From NCBI GenBank assembly GCA_009919985.1, contig RGAX01000006.1, forward strand, positions 1 through 27,381: a stretch of 27,381 nt of DNA, written 5' to 3'. Of the stretch, positions 7,499 through 16,211 are shown one piece after another. Origin of the DNA: Opitutaceae bacterium. Lineage in GTDB: Bacteria; Verrucomicrobiota; Verrucomicrobiia; Opitutales; Opitutaceae. Both the position numbers and the translations under genes were made by a program. The notes beneath the pieces are model-generated. The model searched no databases. It was not told the origin of the DNA and saw only the letters and a program-made list of their open reading frames with translations. Numbering within the stretch: position 1 is the first letter of the stretch; each line of letters starts with the position of its first letter.

Positions 7499-8569
7499 TC
7501 AGCGCAGCCAGAGAACGGGCTGGCGCACCGGCAAGTTGCGGCGCACTTCTTCGATCGTGGGATCGGCGTCGAGTTTTTGCCAGAGCGCGACCCAATCGGC
7601 GCGGCCGGCGGCCAAGGCACCGAAGATCAACGCGGGTTGGCGCACAGGCCAGTTGTCCCAGTACATGACGTCGGGCTTGATCGGCTCGGGCGCGGTGCCA
7701 GGGGCGGCATTGGTGGGGACGGGCTTGCGCGCGTTTTTGATCCAGGCGTTTTTGTCAGCGAGAAAGGGCGCGAGGAAGGCGACGCCGCGCACGAGACTGC
7801 GACCATCGGCGAGTTGGAAATTCATAAGATCGTCACCAGGCGTCGAGAGCACCACGGCAATGGCAGTCATGACGTCGAGGTTGAAGATGGAGTAGCCGTA
7901 GGGCTTGGTGCGGGCGAGTTCTTGCGGGAAACTGCCGTCGGCGGCCATCTGGTTAGGGAGGTGGCTAGTGACGAGGCGTTGGCGGCATTCGGCGAGGACG
8001 GCGGTGTCGCCCACGAGCCGCGCGAAACAGGCGGCTTGGAGCGTCCAGCACGTGCCGTGGTTGTTCTTGGCGTTACTCTCGTCGACGCCGTAAGGGTGCG
8101 TGCGAATCCAGGTGAGGTACTCGCGGAACCAGCCCGTGATGGCAGCGTCGGCGGCGGGCGTGAGGGCTTGGGAGCCGCGCAAGGCCTCGACGCCGAGGGC
8201 GACTTCGGCGAGGTGCACGGTGTCGATGACGCCGATGCTACGGCCGGTGCTACGGCCTTTAATCGCCTGCGAATAAAGGAGGTTTGGATTCATCTTAGTC
8301 GCCGAATCGACGAACCACGCTTGGAGGTGGCGCACGGCGGCCGCGGCGTAACGTTCCTCGTGGGAGACTTTGTAGGCGGCGCTGAGGATGCCGAAGTCAC
8401 GCGCAAAACTCAGGAGCAACTGGCGGTGAGCGACGAAATTGTCGGGGTTAGTAAGACCGTCGCGCTGGATGTAGGGCGCGTCGGGATTTTTCAGATCTGG
8501 CCACCAATAATCCCCCTCGGAGGAAAAGTCATGAAGGCCGCCGGCGCTGCGCGGGTTGCGTGCGGTGAC
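7499..8569 (-). pseudogene. Alginate lyase family protein, 5'-truncated (probable pseudogene)
   Basis: The frame encodes a PF05426-type alginate lyase domain. Near the start are RSAGGLHDFSSEGDYWWPD and PYIQRDG; then come ERYAAAAVRHLQAWFVD, SQAIKGRSTGRSIGVIDT and KNNHGTCW, which holds the conserved Asn-His pair. This family cleaves uronic-acid polymers and is normally exported. The first usable start (TTG, 8417-8419) lies well inside the conserved domain. Reading upstream, homology continues to about 8566, but no ATG, GTG or TTG occurs before the in-frame stop at 8651-8653. There is also no room for a signal peptide and the missing helices before carB at 8731. I infer that the 5' end was lost, perhaps by a deletion next to carB. 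The rest of the frame is free of stops, so the loss may be recent. A non-standard start codon is the alternative. Confidence 0.75.
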
Positions 8570-8730
8570 AAGAGTCCGAGCATGGGGATGAATTTTCTTT
8601 ATTAATGAGCGCAGAAATGAGCGGCGGCAAGGGTTGGTAAAATGATATCGTTAACTCGTTTTGCACAGGTCCGCGCTTTCCCGCTTGCCGCGCGTTTCGG
8701 CGCGCTCAACCCTCGCCGAAATCTACGCTC

Positions 8731-11700
8731 ATGCCCAAACGCCCTGATCTGAAATCCATCCTCATCATTGGTGCCGGTCCGATCGTCATCGGTCAGGCGT
8801 GCGAGTTCGATTACTCCGGCACCCAAGCCTGCAAAGCCCTGCGCGAAGAAGGCTACCGCGTTATCCTCGTGAACTCCAATCCGGCCACGATCATGACCGA
8901 TCCGGAGTTCGCCGATGTCACCTACATCGAGCCACTGAATCTCGAGATGCTCGAGAAGATCATCGCGACCGAACGCCCGTCCGCGCTCCTACCCACCCTC
9001 GGTGGCCAGACCGCGCTTAACCTCTCGATGGAGCTCAACAAGGCCGGCATCCTCGCTAAATACGGCGTGGAAATGATCGGCGCCAAGCCCGATGCCATCA
9101 ACAAAGGCGAAGACCGCGAGCTCTTCAAACAGTGTATGATCAAGATCGGCCTCGACGTCGCGAAATCGCGCACCGTCAAGTCGATGGCCGAGGCCCGCGA
9201 CGCGGCGGACTTTCTCGGGGCATTTCCTCTTATCATCCGTCCCTCCTTCACGCTTGGCGGCAGCGGCGGCGGTATCGCTTACAACAAAGAAGAGTTTGAG
9301 GGCATCTGCGCCAACGGTCTCGATCTCTCGCCCGTCCACGAAGTCCTCGTCGAAGAATGTCTCCTTGGCTGGAAAGAATACGAGATGGAGGTCATGCGTG
9401 ACCATAAGGACCAATGCGTGGTCATCTGCTCCATCGAGAATTTCGACCCGATGGGCGTCCACACGGGCGACTCGATCACCGTCGCCCCGGCGATGACGCT
9501 CACCGATAAAGAATATCAAGTAATGCGCGACGCCTCGTTCGCCGTCATCCGCGAGATCGGCGTCGAGACTGGCGGTTCTAACATCCAGTTCTCCGTCGAC
9601 CCAGTGAGCGGCCGCATGGTCGTCATCGAGATGAACCCGCGCGTATCGCGCTCCTCCGCCCTGGCTTCGAAAGCCACGGGATTCCCGATCGCCAAGATCG
9701 CCGCTAAGCTCGCTGTCGGCTATACCCTCGACGAGTTGCGCAACGATATCACGCGCGTCACCCCCGCCAGCTTCGAGCCCACGATCGATTACGTCGTCAC
9801 GAAGATCCCGCGCTTCACCTTCGAGAAATTCCTCGGGGCTGACACCACGCTCACCTCCGCGATGAAATCAGTCGGCGAGGCCATGGCCATCGGTCGCACG
9901 TTCAAGGAATCGATGCAGAAATGTCTGCGCTCACTCGAGGTCGGCTCCCGCGGTTTCGGCGGCGGCGGAAAATTCGGCGGCGATGAAATTCTCGACGAAA
10001 AAATCATCAACGCAAAACTCGGCACGCCCAACTCTGAGCGCGTGTTTTACCTGCGCCACGCCTTCCGCGCCGGCTACAGCGTAGAGCGTATTTTCGAGCT
10101 CACTAAGATCGATCCGTGGTTCCTGCATCAACTCCGCGAGATCCACGAGATGGAGCAGGAGCTATCCACTAAGACGCTCAAAACGATCGATGTCACCACG
10201 CTGCGCCGCGCGAAACAATTCGGTTTCTCCGACGCGCAGCTCTCGCACATTTTTAAGTCCGATCTCAACGCGGTCCGCGCCCATCGTAAACAAGCGGGCG
10301 TTAACACCACCTACCGCCTCGTCGACACGTGCGCGGCTGAGTTCGAGGCATTTACGCCGTACTACTACTCCAGCTACGGCGACGAAAACGAAATCCTCCC
10401 GCCGAGCGGCAAGAAGAAGATCATGATTCTAGGCGGCGGCCCCAACCGCATCGGCCAAGGTATCGAGTTCGATTACTGCTGCGTCCACGCTAGCTTCGCC
10501 CTCCGAGAGATCGGCTACGAGAGCGTGATGGTGAACTCCAATCCGGAAACCGTCTCCACCGACTACGACACCAGCGATCGCCTCTATTTTGAACCGCTCA
10601 CGCTCGAAGACGTGCTCGAGATCTACACCCAGGAAAAGTGCGACGGCGTGATCGTCCAATTCGGCGGCCAGACCCCGCTCAATCTCGCCACCGCCCTCAA
10701 GGCCAACGGCGTGAACGTCATCGGCACTTCGCCCGAGAGCATCGAGCTGGCCGAGGACCGAAAAAAGTTCTCCGCCATTCTCGACACCACCGGTCTAAAG
10801 TCACCCGCCAATCGCACCGCGATGAACGAGGGTGACGCGCTTAAAGCCGCCAAAGAGGTCGGCTTTCCGGTTCTCCTCCGTCCGTCCTTCGTACTCGGCG
10901 GCCGTGGTATGTTTGTCGTCTACAGCGAGGATGAATTTAAAGCCGTCGTCCGCCAAGCGTTCGACGTGATGCCGGATAAACCGGTGCTGATCGACAAATT
11001 CCTCGAAGACGCGATCGAGCTCGACGTGGACTGCATCAGCGACGGCGAGACGAGCGTCGTCGGCGGTATGCTCGAGCACATCGAGTTCGCCGGCGTGCAC
11101 TCCGGCGACGCCGCCATGGTGATGCCTCCTCACACCTTGAGCCCCGCGATGCTCAACACCGTCCGCACCGCCACCTACGCGCTCGCAAAAGCGCTCAAGG
11201 TCGTCGGTCTCATGAACGTGCAGTTCGCGATCAAGGACAACGAGCTCTACGTACTCGAAGTGAACCCCCGCGCCTCGCGCACCGTGCCGTTTGTCGCCAA
11301 AGCGATCGGCGTACCGCTCGCGAAACTCGCCGCCAAAGTCATGACCGGCGCCAAGCTAAAAGACCTCGGCTTCACCCGCGAACAGACCCCCAAACACTGG
11401 TGCGTCAAAGAAGCCGTATTCCCCTTCGTCCGCTTCCCCGGCGCCACCATCGCCCTCGGGCCTGAGATGCGCTCCACCGGTGAAGTCATGGGCATCGACG
11501 CCGACCTCGGCGTCGCCTTCGCCAAGGCCCAAGCCGCCGCCAAACCCGGTCTGCCGACTAAGGGCAATGTGTTCCTCAGCGTCAAAGACGCCGACAAACC
11601 CCGCGCCACCGCGCTCGCGCGCGCCCTGGTCGAACTCGGCTTCACAATTCACTCGACCAGCGGCACCGCCAAAATGCTCGCCGACAACGGCGTGCCCGTG

Positions 11701-11970
11701 AAACGTATTTCCAAGATCGCCGAGGGTCGCCCCAACGCCGTCGACATGTTGAAAAACGGCCAGATCCAACTGGTGATCAACACGCCCGCCGGCATGATCC
11801 CACGCCAAGACGAAAACAAAATCCGCGCCGCCGCCTACGCGCATGGGGTGTGCTTGATGACAACAATCACCGGCGCCTTCGCCGCTGTCGAAGGCATCCG
11901 CGCCCTCCGCGACAAGCCGGTCGGCGTGAAGCCGATCCAGCACTACCGCGGCAACGTCAACCTCGTCTAA
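8731..11970 (+). CDS. carB: Carbamoyl-phosphate synthase large subunit
   Basis: At 1079 residues this is a full-length CarB, which makes carbamoyl phosphate from glutamine-derived ammonia, bicarbonate and two ATP for pyrimidine and arginine synthesis. It has the expected two homologous halves. The first ATP-grasp unit (about residues 1-400) contains IIGAGPIVIGQACEFDYSG and GGQTALNLS. An oligomerisation segment follows (about 400-555). The second ATP-grasp unit (about 560-935) starts with ILGGGPNRIGQGIEFDYCC and contains GGQTPLNLA and VLEVNPRASRTVPF. The MGS-like allosteric domain forms the C-terminus (about 940-1079). The small subunit gene carA is not adjacent. A potential formyl-THF deformylase gene follows after 5 bases, so the two are probably cotranscribed. 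The ATG is preceded by GCTC, without a Shine-Dalgarno site. Confidence 0.98.
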   Translation: MPKRPDLKSILIIGAGPIVIGQACEFDYSGTQACKALREEGYRVILVNSNPATIMTDPEFADVTYIEPLNLEMLEKIIATERPSALLPTLGGQTALNLSMELNKAGILAKYGVEMIGAKPDAINKGEDRELFKQCMIKIGLDVAKSRTVKSMAEARDAADFLGAFPLIIRPSFTLGGSGGGIAYNKEEFEGICANGLDLSPVHEVLVEECLLGWKEYEMEVMRDHKDQCVVICSIENFDPMGVHTGDSITVAPAMTLTDKEYQVMRDASFAVIREIGVETGGSNIQFSVDPVSGRMVVIEMNPRVSRSSALASKATGFPIAKIAAKLAVGYTLDELRNDITRVTPASFEPTIDYVVTKIPRFTFEKFLGADTTLTSAMKSVGEAMAIGRTFKESMQKCLRSLEVGSRGFGGGGKFGGDEILDEKIINAKLGTPNSERVFYLRHAFRAGYSVERIFELTKIDPWFLHQLREIHEMEQELSTKTLKTIDVTTLRRAKQFGFSDAQLSHIFKSDLNAVRAHRKQAGVNTTYRLVDTCAAEFEAFTPYYYSSYGDENEILPPSGKKKIMILGGGPNRIGQGIEFDYCCVHASFALREIGYESVMVNSNPETVSTDYDTSDRLYFEPLTLEDVLEIYTQEKCDGVIVQFGGQTPLNLATALKANGVNVIGTSPESIELAEDRKKFSAILDTTGLKSPANRTAMNEGDALKAAKEVGFPVLLRPSFVLGGRGMFVVYSEDEFKAVVRQAFDVMPDKPVLIDKFLEDAIELDVDCISDGETSVVGGMLEHIEFAGVHSGDAAMVMPPHTLSPAMLNTVRTATYALAKALKVVGLMNVQFAIKDNELYVLEVNPRASRTVPFVAKAIGVPLAKLAAKVMTGAKLKDLGFTREQTPKHWCVKEAVFPFVRFPGATIALGPEMRSTGEVMGIDADLGVAFAKAQAAAKPGLPTKGNVFLSVKDADKPRATALARALVELGFTIHSTSGTAKMLADNGVPVKRISKIAEGRPNAVDMLKNGQIQLVINTPAGMIPRQDENKIRAAAYAHGVCLMTTITGAFAAVEGIRALRDKPVGVKPIQHYRGNVNLV

Positions 11971-11975
11971 AACCC

Positions 11976-12830
11976 GTGACCACACCCGCGACTCTCGTCG
12001 CCCTGCTCCACGGTCCCGATCAACCCGGCTTGGTGGCGCGGGTCTCTGGCTGGATCTTCGAGCGCGGCGGCAACATCCTCCATGCGGATCAACACCGCGA
12101 CATGGAGTCGGGCGTGTTCTTTCAACGCGTCGAGTGGGTTCACGCTCAAGGCGCGGCCTCGGCCGACTCCGCCGCGTTCCACGCTTTCGCTGCGTCGCTC
12201 GGCATGAACGCCCGCGTCGCCGCCTCCGCCCAGCGCCCGCGCGTGGCAATCTTCGTCTCCAAATTCGACCACTGCTTTCATGATCTGGTCTTGCGGTGGC
12301 GCGCCGGTGAATTCGCCTGCGACTTGGTCGCGGTCATCTCCAACCACGCCGATCTCGCCCCTGCCGCCGCGGCCTACGGCCTGCCGTTTCACGTGATCCC
12401 CGTGACCGCAGCCGACAAACCCGCCGCTGAAGCGCGCCAACTCGCGCTGCTGCGCGAGCTACGCGTCGATCTCGTGATCATGGCGCGCTACATGCAGGTA
12501 CTCTCTGGAGATTTTTTATCGGGCTGCGGTTGCCCAGTAATTAACATCCACCACTCGTTTCTGCCGGCCTTCGCAGGTGGCAAGCCGTACCACCAAGCCG
12601 CGGCACGCGGCGTGAAATTAATCGGCGCGACCGCGCACTACGCGACCGCCATCCTGGACGACGGCCCGATCATCCAGCAAGACGTCGCGCGGGTAACGCA
12701 TCGCCACGACGTGGAGGACTTGATTCGCAAGGGCCGCGATCTCGAAAAGTCCGTGCTCGCCCAAGCTGTCCGTTGGCACCTAGAAAATCGCGTCCTCGTC
12801 TACGGTCACAAAACCGTCGTCTTCGACTAA
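11976..12830 (+). CDS. purU: Formyltetrahydrofolate deformylase
   Basis: This 284-residue protein has the PurU layout: an N-terminal ACT domain (about residues 5-80, LLHGPDQPGLVARVSGWIFE) and a C-terminal formyl-transferase/hydrolase domain. The catalytic triad is visible as N190 and H192 in NIHHSFLPAF and D228 in LDDGPIIQQD. GGKPYHQAAARGVKLIGATA is typical. The enzyme hydrolyses 10-formyl-THF to formate and THF, balancing one-carbon pools and supplying formate for purine synthesis. The GTG at 11976 is chosen because it lies 5 bases after the carB stop and gives the usual family length; a longer frame exists but would overlap carB by 120 bases. The next gene starts 13 bases downstream, so a carB-purU-qor operon is likely. 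Confidence 0.94.
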   Translation: MTTPATLVALLHGPDQPGLVARVSGWIFERGGNILHADQHRDMESGVFFQRVEWVHAQGAASADSAAFHAFAASLGMNARVAASAQRPRVAIFVSKFDHCFHDLVLRWRAGEFACDLVAVISNHADLAPAAAAYGLPFHVIPVTAADKPAAEARQLALLRELRVDLVIMARYMQVLSGDFLSGCGCPVINIHHSFLPAFAGGKPYHQAAARGVKLIGATAHYATAILDDGPIIQQDVARVTHRHDVEDLIRKGRDLEKSVLAQAVRWHLENRVLVYGHKTVVFD

Positions 12831-12843
12831 GATTTTTACCCCC

Positions 12844-13812
12844 ATGCTCGCGATCCGCATCCACGAAACCGGCGGACCGGAAAAACTCCGCGCTGAGGAC
12901 ATTCCTGTGCCTACGCCTGCCGCCGGTGAGGTGCGCATCCGCGTCGAGGCTGCCGGCCTCAATTTCATCGACACGTACCAACGCAGCGGACTGTACGCGG
13001 TGCCGTTGCCTTTCACGCTCGGTGCGGAGATCGCCGGCATCGTGTCGGCCCTAGGCGCCGGCGTGACGGAATTTGCCTTGGGCGATCGCGTTGCCACCGC
13101 CAAGGCCAGCGGCGGCTACGCGGCCGAAGCGCTCGCGCCGGCCACTCAGGTTGTGAAAATCCCCGCTGGCGTGACGACGTCCACCGCAGCCGCGCTCATG
13201 CTGCAAGGCCTGACGGCACACTACCTGGTCACCGATACCTTTGCGCTGAAACCCGGCGATACTGCGCTGATCCACGCAGCCGCGGGCGGCGTCGGCTTGC
13301 TGCTCGTGCAACTGGCCAAGCGCCGCGGCGCCCGCGTGATCGCGACCGTCGGCACCGAGGAAAAAGTGGCCCTCGCGCGCGCGGCCGGCGCCGATGAAGT
13401 CGTTATTTACACGCGCGATAATTTCACGACCGCCGCGCGCAATTTCACTGGCGGTCGCGGGGTGGACGTCGTCTACGACGCGGTTGGTAAAGACACGTTT
13501 ACCGGCAGTATCGACAGCCTGCGGCCACGCGGGATGTTGGTCTCCTTCGGCAACGCCAGCGGACCCGTGCCGCCCTTTGCGCCGTTACTTTTGGCGCAAA
13601 AAGGTTCATTGTTTTTCACGCGGCCCACGCTCGTGCATTACACGCAGACGAGCGCGGAATTGCGCGCCCGCACCAATGAACTCTTTGGCGCCGTACTGGC
13701 GGGTATGTTGCAGGTGCGAATCGGAGCGACTTTTAAGCTCACTGCGGCCGCCGAGGCACATCGCGCGCTCGAAAGCCGCAATACGACCGGCAAGGTCCTG
13801 CTCATGCCCTAA
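12844..13812 (+). CDS. Zinc-independent quinone oxidoreductase-like MDR protein
   Basis: This 322-residue protein is a medium-chain dehydrogenase/reductase of the quinone oxidoreductase (Qor) type. Features include the N-terminal GroES-like domain with GLNFIDTYQRSGLY (residues 38-51) and the NADPH-binding turn IHAAAGGVGLLLVQLAKRRG (143-162). ...GVDVVYDAVGKDTF is followed by the C-terminal TGKVLLMP. The Cys/His ligands of zinc-containing alcohol dehydrogenases are absent, as expected. It probably reduces quinones or other enones with NADPH in the cytoplasm; the exact substrate is not readable. It starts 13 bases after purU, with ATG directly after CCCC and no Shine-Dalgarno site. The link to carB and purU seems to be transcriptional rather than metabolic. 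Confidence 0.9.
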   Translation: MLAIRIHETGGPEKLRAEDIPVPTPAAGEVRIRVEAAGLNFIDTYQRSGLYAVPLPFTLGAEIAGIVSALGAGVTEFALGDRVATAKASGGYAAEALAPATQVVKIPAGVTTSTAAALMLQGLTAHYLVTDTFALKPGDTALIHAAAGGVGLLLVQLAKRRGARVIATVGTEEKVALARAAGADEVVIYTRDNFTTAARNFTGGRGVDVVYDAVGKDTFTGSIDSLRPRGMLVSFGNASGPVPPFAPLLLAQKGSLFFTRPTLVHYTQTSAELRARTNELFGAVLAGMLQVRIGATFKLTAAAEAHRALESRNTTGKVLLMP

Positions 13813-13922
13813 ACTACAAAAATTACCCGAGCTCCGAAGGTTGAGCCGAGTGATTTCCTGCATTTACACTGTCATGGGCATTTGCTCTTGTTACCAGTTT
13901 ACACGATACCAACACACGCGCC

Positions 13923-14669
13923 ATGACCACCCCTGCCAGCCCAGCCCAGCCCACTCCTTCCGGTGATGACCGCAACCTTGTCGCCGTAGATGCGACCTAC
14001 ATCGCGCCCTCCTTCGAAGAAAAACTGCACGCCTTCTGGAAGAAAAACGGCACCGCCGTCATCGTACTGTGTGTACTGGTGCTCGTCGGCATCGTCGCCA
14101 AAGGCGGCTGGGATTACCTCGCCGCGCAAAAAGAAGCCGAAGTCCAAAAAGACTACGCCGCCGCCACCACTCCGGAAAAACTCAAGTCCTTCGCCTCCAG
14201 CCACGCCGATCACATCTTGGGCACCCTAGCCCAACTGCGTCTGACCGACGACGCCTACACCGCCGGCAAAGCCGCCGAAGCCGTCACCGGCTACGAAATG
14301 GTTTCCGCTAAACTGAAGACCGGCCCGCTCTTCGCCCGCGCCCAACTCGGACTCGCGATGGCCAAAATCGCCGCCGGCAAAACTGCCGAAGGCGAAACCG
14401 CTTTGAAATCACTCGCCGGCGACGCCGCCCAACTCAAAGGCATCCGCGCCGAAGCCTCCTATCACCTCGCCAGCCTCGCCGCCGAGGCCGGTCGCGCCGA
14501 CGACGTGAAGAAATATTCTGAACAAGTCGCGCAGATCGACCCGTCCAGCCCTTGGACGCAACGCGCCATGACCCTCCGCGCCAGTCTGCCCGTCGCTCCT
14601 GCGGCTGCCGCGCCTCAAGCCGAAGTTCCCGCCGCGGGTGGCGTGCAGATCAAATTGCCCGGAAAATAA
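13923..14669 (+). CDS. Membrane-anchored tetratricopeptide repeat protein
   Basis: This 248-residue protein has a short N-terminal cytoplasmic part and one transmembrane segment at about residues 44-62 (AVIVLCVLVLVGIVAKGGW). A long helical domain follows with TPR-like periodicity (about 100-220): FARAQLGLAMAKIAAGKTAE, EASYHLASLAAEAGRADD and similar units. It ends in an Ala/Pro-rich tail. The architecture resembles the YfgM/TPR_21 family of Sec-translocon-associated chaperones, but the similarity is structural and I do not claim that function. The start ATG follows CGCC. The last 20 bases overlap the out-of-frame end of the recombinase remnant on the other strand. Confidence 0.8.
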   Translation: MTTPASPAQPTPSGDDRNLVAVDATYIAPSFEEKLHAFWKKNGTAVIVLCVLVLVGIVAKGGWDYLAAQKEAEVQKDYAAATTPEKLKSFASSHADHILGTLAQLRLTDDAYTAGKAAEAVTGYEMVSAKLKTGPLFARAQLGLAMAKIAAGKTAEGETALKSLAGDAAQLKGIRAEASYHLASLAAEAGRADDVKKYSEQVAQIDPSSPWTQRAMTLRASLPVAPAAAAPQAEVPAAGGVQIKLPGK

Positions 14670-15163
14670 GCCGTTTTCCCTCTGAGCGCCGGGCTTCAAT
14701 GGCGATGCTGAGCCGCTCGTATTCCGCTACGCTCATGAGCATGTTGTTTTTCAGCCGACCCGACGGGGTCTCCTCTGAAAAGGTCTTCGGTCGTGCTGAC
14801 GAGGCGGCAGCCGTGCCGGGCGAGGAACGAGCGAAACGGCGCCCATTCGTCCGTGTTGCGCAGCATCCGCTCGAATTTGAGAATCAAGGCCACCTTCACC
14901 TCGCCGGCTTCGATCTGGCGCATGAGGGCCTGGAGGCCGGGCCGGTTCATCGAACCGCCAGAGTAGGCCGCGTCGGTGTGGCAGGAAAATCCCGTCCAGC
15001 CCTCGTGGGCGCGTTTTCTGATGTAGTCGCGGCAGATCGCCGCCTGACTCTCGCAGGAGTCAAAACGCCCGCCGACTTGGTGCAGAGTGGAAACGCGCGC
15101 GTGGATCGCGACGGGGACAATAATGTGCGCGGCGTGCTTGGGTGACTGTTGGATCGGCTGCAT
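14650..15163 (-). pseudogene. Serine recombinase N-terminal domain, frameshifted and truncated
   Basis: From ATG 15163 (Shine-Dalgarno GGAGG 5 bases upstream) the frame encodes a resolvase/invertase catalytic domain. ARVST contains the nucleophile S25 and R23; ERMLRN contains the paired Arg residues R99 and R102. DAAYSGGSMNRPGLQAL and RHGCRLVSTTEDL are typical of the large serine recombinase group. After TTEDL (residue 128) the frame turns to unrelated sequence and ends at 14696. One base out of frame the family sequence continues: SEETPSGRLKNNMLMSVAEY, then ERLSIAI, ending at a TGA at 14650-14652. The switch falls in a run of four T (minus strand, about 14778-14781), so a one-base insertion explains it. 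The DNA-binding and zinc-ribbon parts of a large recombinase are missing. This is an inactive relic of a mobile element. Confidence 0.85.
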
Positions 15164-15267
15164 CGAAACCTCCGTTGAGGGTTGATGGGCGATCCAATTG
15201 GCCTCTGCCCGAGCTATGGTTTACAGCGCAGAGACTGGAGAATTTCCCGTGGCTTTAAATCTCGGAG

Positions 15268-15415
15268 CGTTAAACACTTCCCAGGAGAAACGCTGAAAAA
15301 TCGTGCCGGCAGCATGGATTTCGAATGGGGAAATCCGAACTAAACTCCCGAAGCGTTTAACGCGCGGGTTCCGTAACACGTTTAACCCCCGGGATATCAT
15401 CCCGGATCGTTAAAC
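15268..15415. repeat. Four copies of the octamer CGTTTAAC / CGTTAAAC
   Basis: CGTTAAAC occurs at 15268-15275 and 15408-15415, and CGTTTAAC at 15354-15361 and 15379-15386. The two forms differ only in the middle (TTTAA or TTAAA), and both carry the TTAA core. The 11-mer ATCCGAACTAA also occurs twice (15333-15343, 15417-15427). Finding this many copies in under 170 bases of noncoding DNA between a recombinase relic and a tRNA gene suggests protein-binding or recombination sites, but the function is unknown. Confidence 0.55.
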
Positions 15416-15435
15416 GATCCGAACTAAGTTCGGAT
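15389..15435. repeat. Three back-to-back perfect palindromes downstream of tRNA-Pro
   Basis: CCGGGAT-ATC-ATCCCGG (15389-15405), GGATCGTT-A-AACGATCC (15404-15420) and ATCCGAACT-A-AGTTCGGAT (15417-15435) follow each other with their ends shared. A fourth dyad, GGATTTC...GAAATCC (about 15316-15337), lies nearby. Lying just past the tRNA 3' end, they could form processing or termination hairpins in the tRNA transcript, although no T-run follows. They could also be recombination-site arms. Confidence 0.6.
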
Positions 15436-15447
15436 ACTTTCAGAGAA

Positions 15448-15524
15448 TGGTCGGGGCGATAGGATTCGAACCTACGACCTCCTGGTCCCAAACCAGGCGC
15501 TCTACCAGGCTAAGCTACACCCCG
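15448..15524 (-). tRNA. tRNA-Pro (anticodon TGG)
   Basis: Reading the minus strand from 15524, a complete cloverleaf of 77 bases can be drawn. The acceptor arms CGGGGTG and CGCCCCG pair over 7 bp (one G-T). The D arm is GCTTAGCCTGGTAGAGC. The anticodon stem CCTGG/CCAGG closes the loop TTTGGGA, with anticodon TGG. The T arm contains GTTCGAATC. The CCA end is encoded (15448-15450). TGG reads proline codons CCA and, by wobble, others. The gene stands alone, transcribed towards the palindrome cluster and the recombinase relic. Confidence 0.97.
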
Positions 15525-15666
15525 ATGCACGCCGCACAGCACGCGCCTTCAACGAACGTGTCAAGCCCGTCGCCCAGATATTACGCCGCATACTTCAGGT
15601 TTCTTAATAATCTCTGCTTGCCTCGCCCCGCGATTGGCTCTCAGATTGATACTTAACTTCTTCACC

Positions 15667-16185
15667 ATGGATACCATTTCTCGCGAAAATAACAGCATGT
15701 TGCCGGTCGGCGGCATCATTGTGGGCGTCGTTGCGCTCCTGCTCGGTGGCTACGCCGCTATGAGCCTCTCGAAGGTCAATAAGACCCTCGCTGCTCACGA
15801 GGAAAAGGTCGCCAAGGTCGACGCCATCGAAGCGCAAGTAGCTTCAGCTGCTGCTGCCTCCGACAAAGCCTCCAAAGACCTCGCTGCGCTGACCCGCTCG
15901 ACGCAGGACGCTTTCAATCAAGTCGGTGGCGAGCTCGCTAAACAGAGCGCCTCCCTCACGAAATTAGAAGAAGCCGCCAAAAAGCCCGTTGCGGCCGCCG
16001 GCAAAAAAGGCAGCGGCGAACCCGCCGTCGCCGGTCCAGGTGAATATGTAGTCAAAGCGGGCGACACCGGCACCAAGATCGCCAAGTCTAACGGCGTTTC
16101 CCACGCCGACTTACTCACCGTCAACCCCGGTGTTAACTGGAGCAAGTTGAAGGTCGGCGATAAAGTGAAGCTCCCCAAGAAGTAA
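15667..16185 (+). CDS. LysM domain protein with N-terminal membrane anchor
   Basis: This 172-residue protein has a transmembrane or uncleaved signal segment at about residues 12-34 (LPVGGIIVGVVALLLGGYAA). An Ala/Lys/Glu-rich coiled-coil-like stretch (about 35-105) follows, then a Gly/Ala linker, then one LysM domain at the C-terminus (about 125-171, GEYVVKAGDTGTKIAKSNGV through LKVGDKVKLPKK). LysM modules bind N-acetylglucosamine-containing glycans, so it is probably tethered to the inner membrane and reaches the peptidoglycan. No enzymatic domain is present. I chose the ATG at 15667 (preceded by CACC) over an in-frame TTG at 15634, because it gives a normal N-terminus before the membrane segment. 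A strong terminator follows, marking a single-gene transcript. Confidence 0.85.
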   Translation: MDTISRENNSMLPVGGIIVGVVALLLGGYAAMSLSKVNKTLAAHEEKVAKVDAIEAQVASAAAASDKASKDLAALTRSTQDAFNQVGGELAKQSASLTKLEEAAKKPVAAAGKKGSGEPAVAGPGEYVVKAGDTGTKIAKSNGVSHADLLTVNPGVNWSKLKVGDKVKLPKK

Positions 16186-16211
16186 TTCTTCGGAGAATTT
16201 AATCCTCCTTT

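Noticed and set aside
7166..8605. Long + strand open frame (479 codons) opposite the alginate lyase gene
   Set aside because: It is the antisense shadow of a recognisable alginate lyase domain; its translation is low-complexity Gly/Val/Arg/Glu-rich and matches no family.
11356..12249. Minus-strand open frame across the carB-purU junction
   Set aside because: It overlaps two certain genes on the opposite strand; the translation is Arg/Gly-rich noise.
15268..15435. CRISPR array
   Set aside because: The repeated units are 8-11 bases, unevenly spaced and in both orientations, with no 25-40 base repeat and no cas genes nearby.
15447..15656. 69-codon open frame starting MVGAIGFEPTTSWSQ
   Set aside because: This is the well-known spurious translation of the complement of a tRNA gene (tRNA-Pro at 15448-15524).
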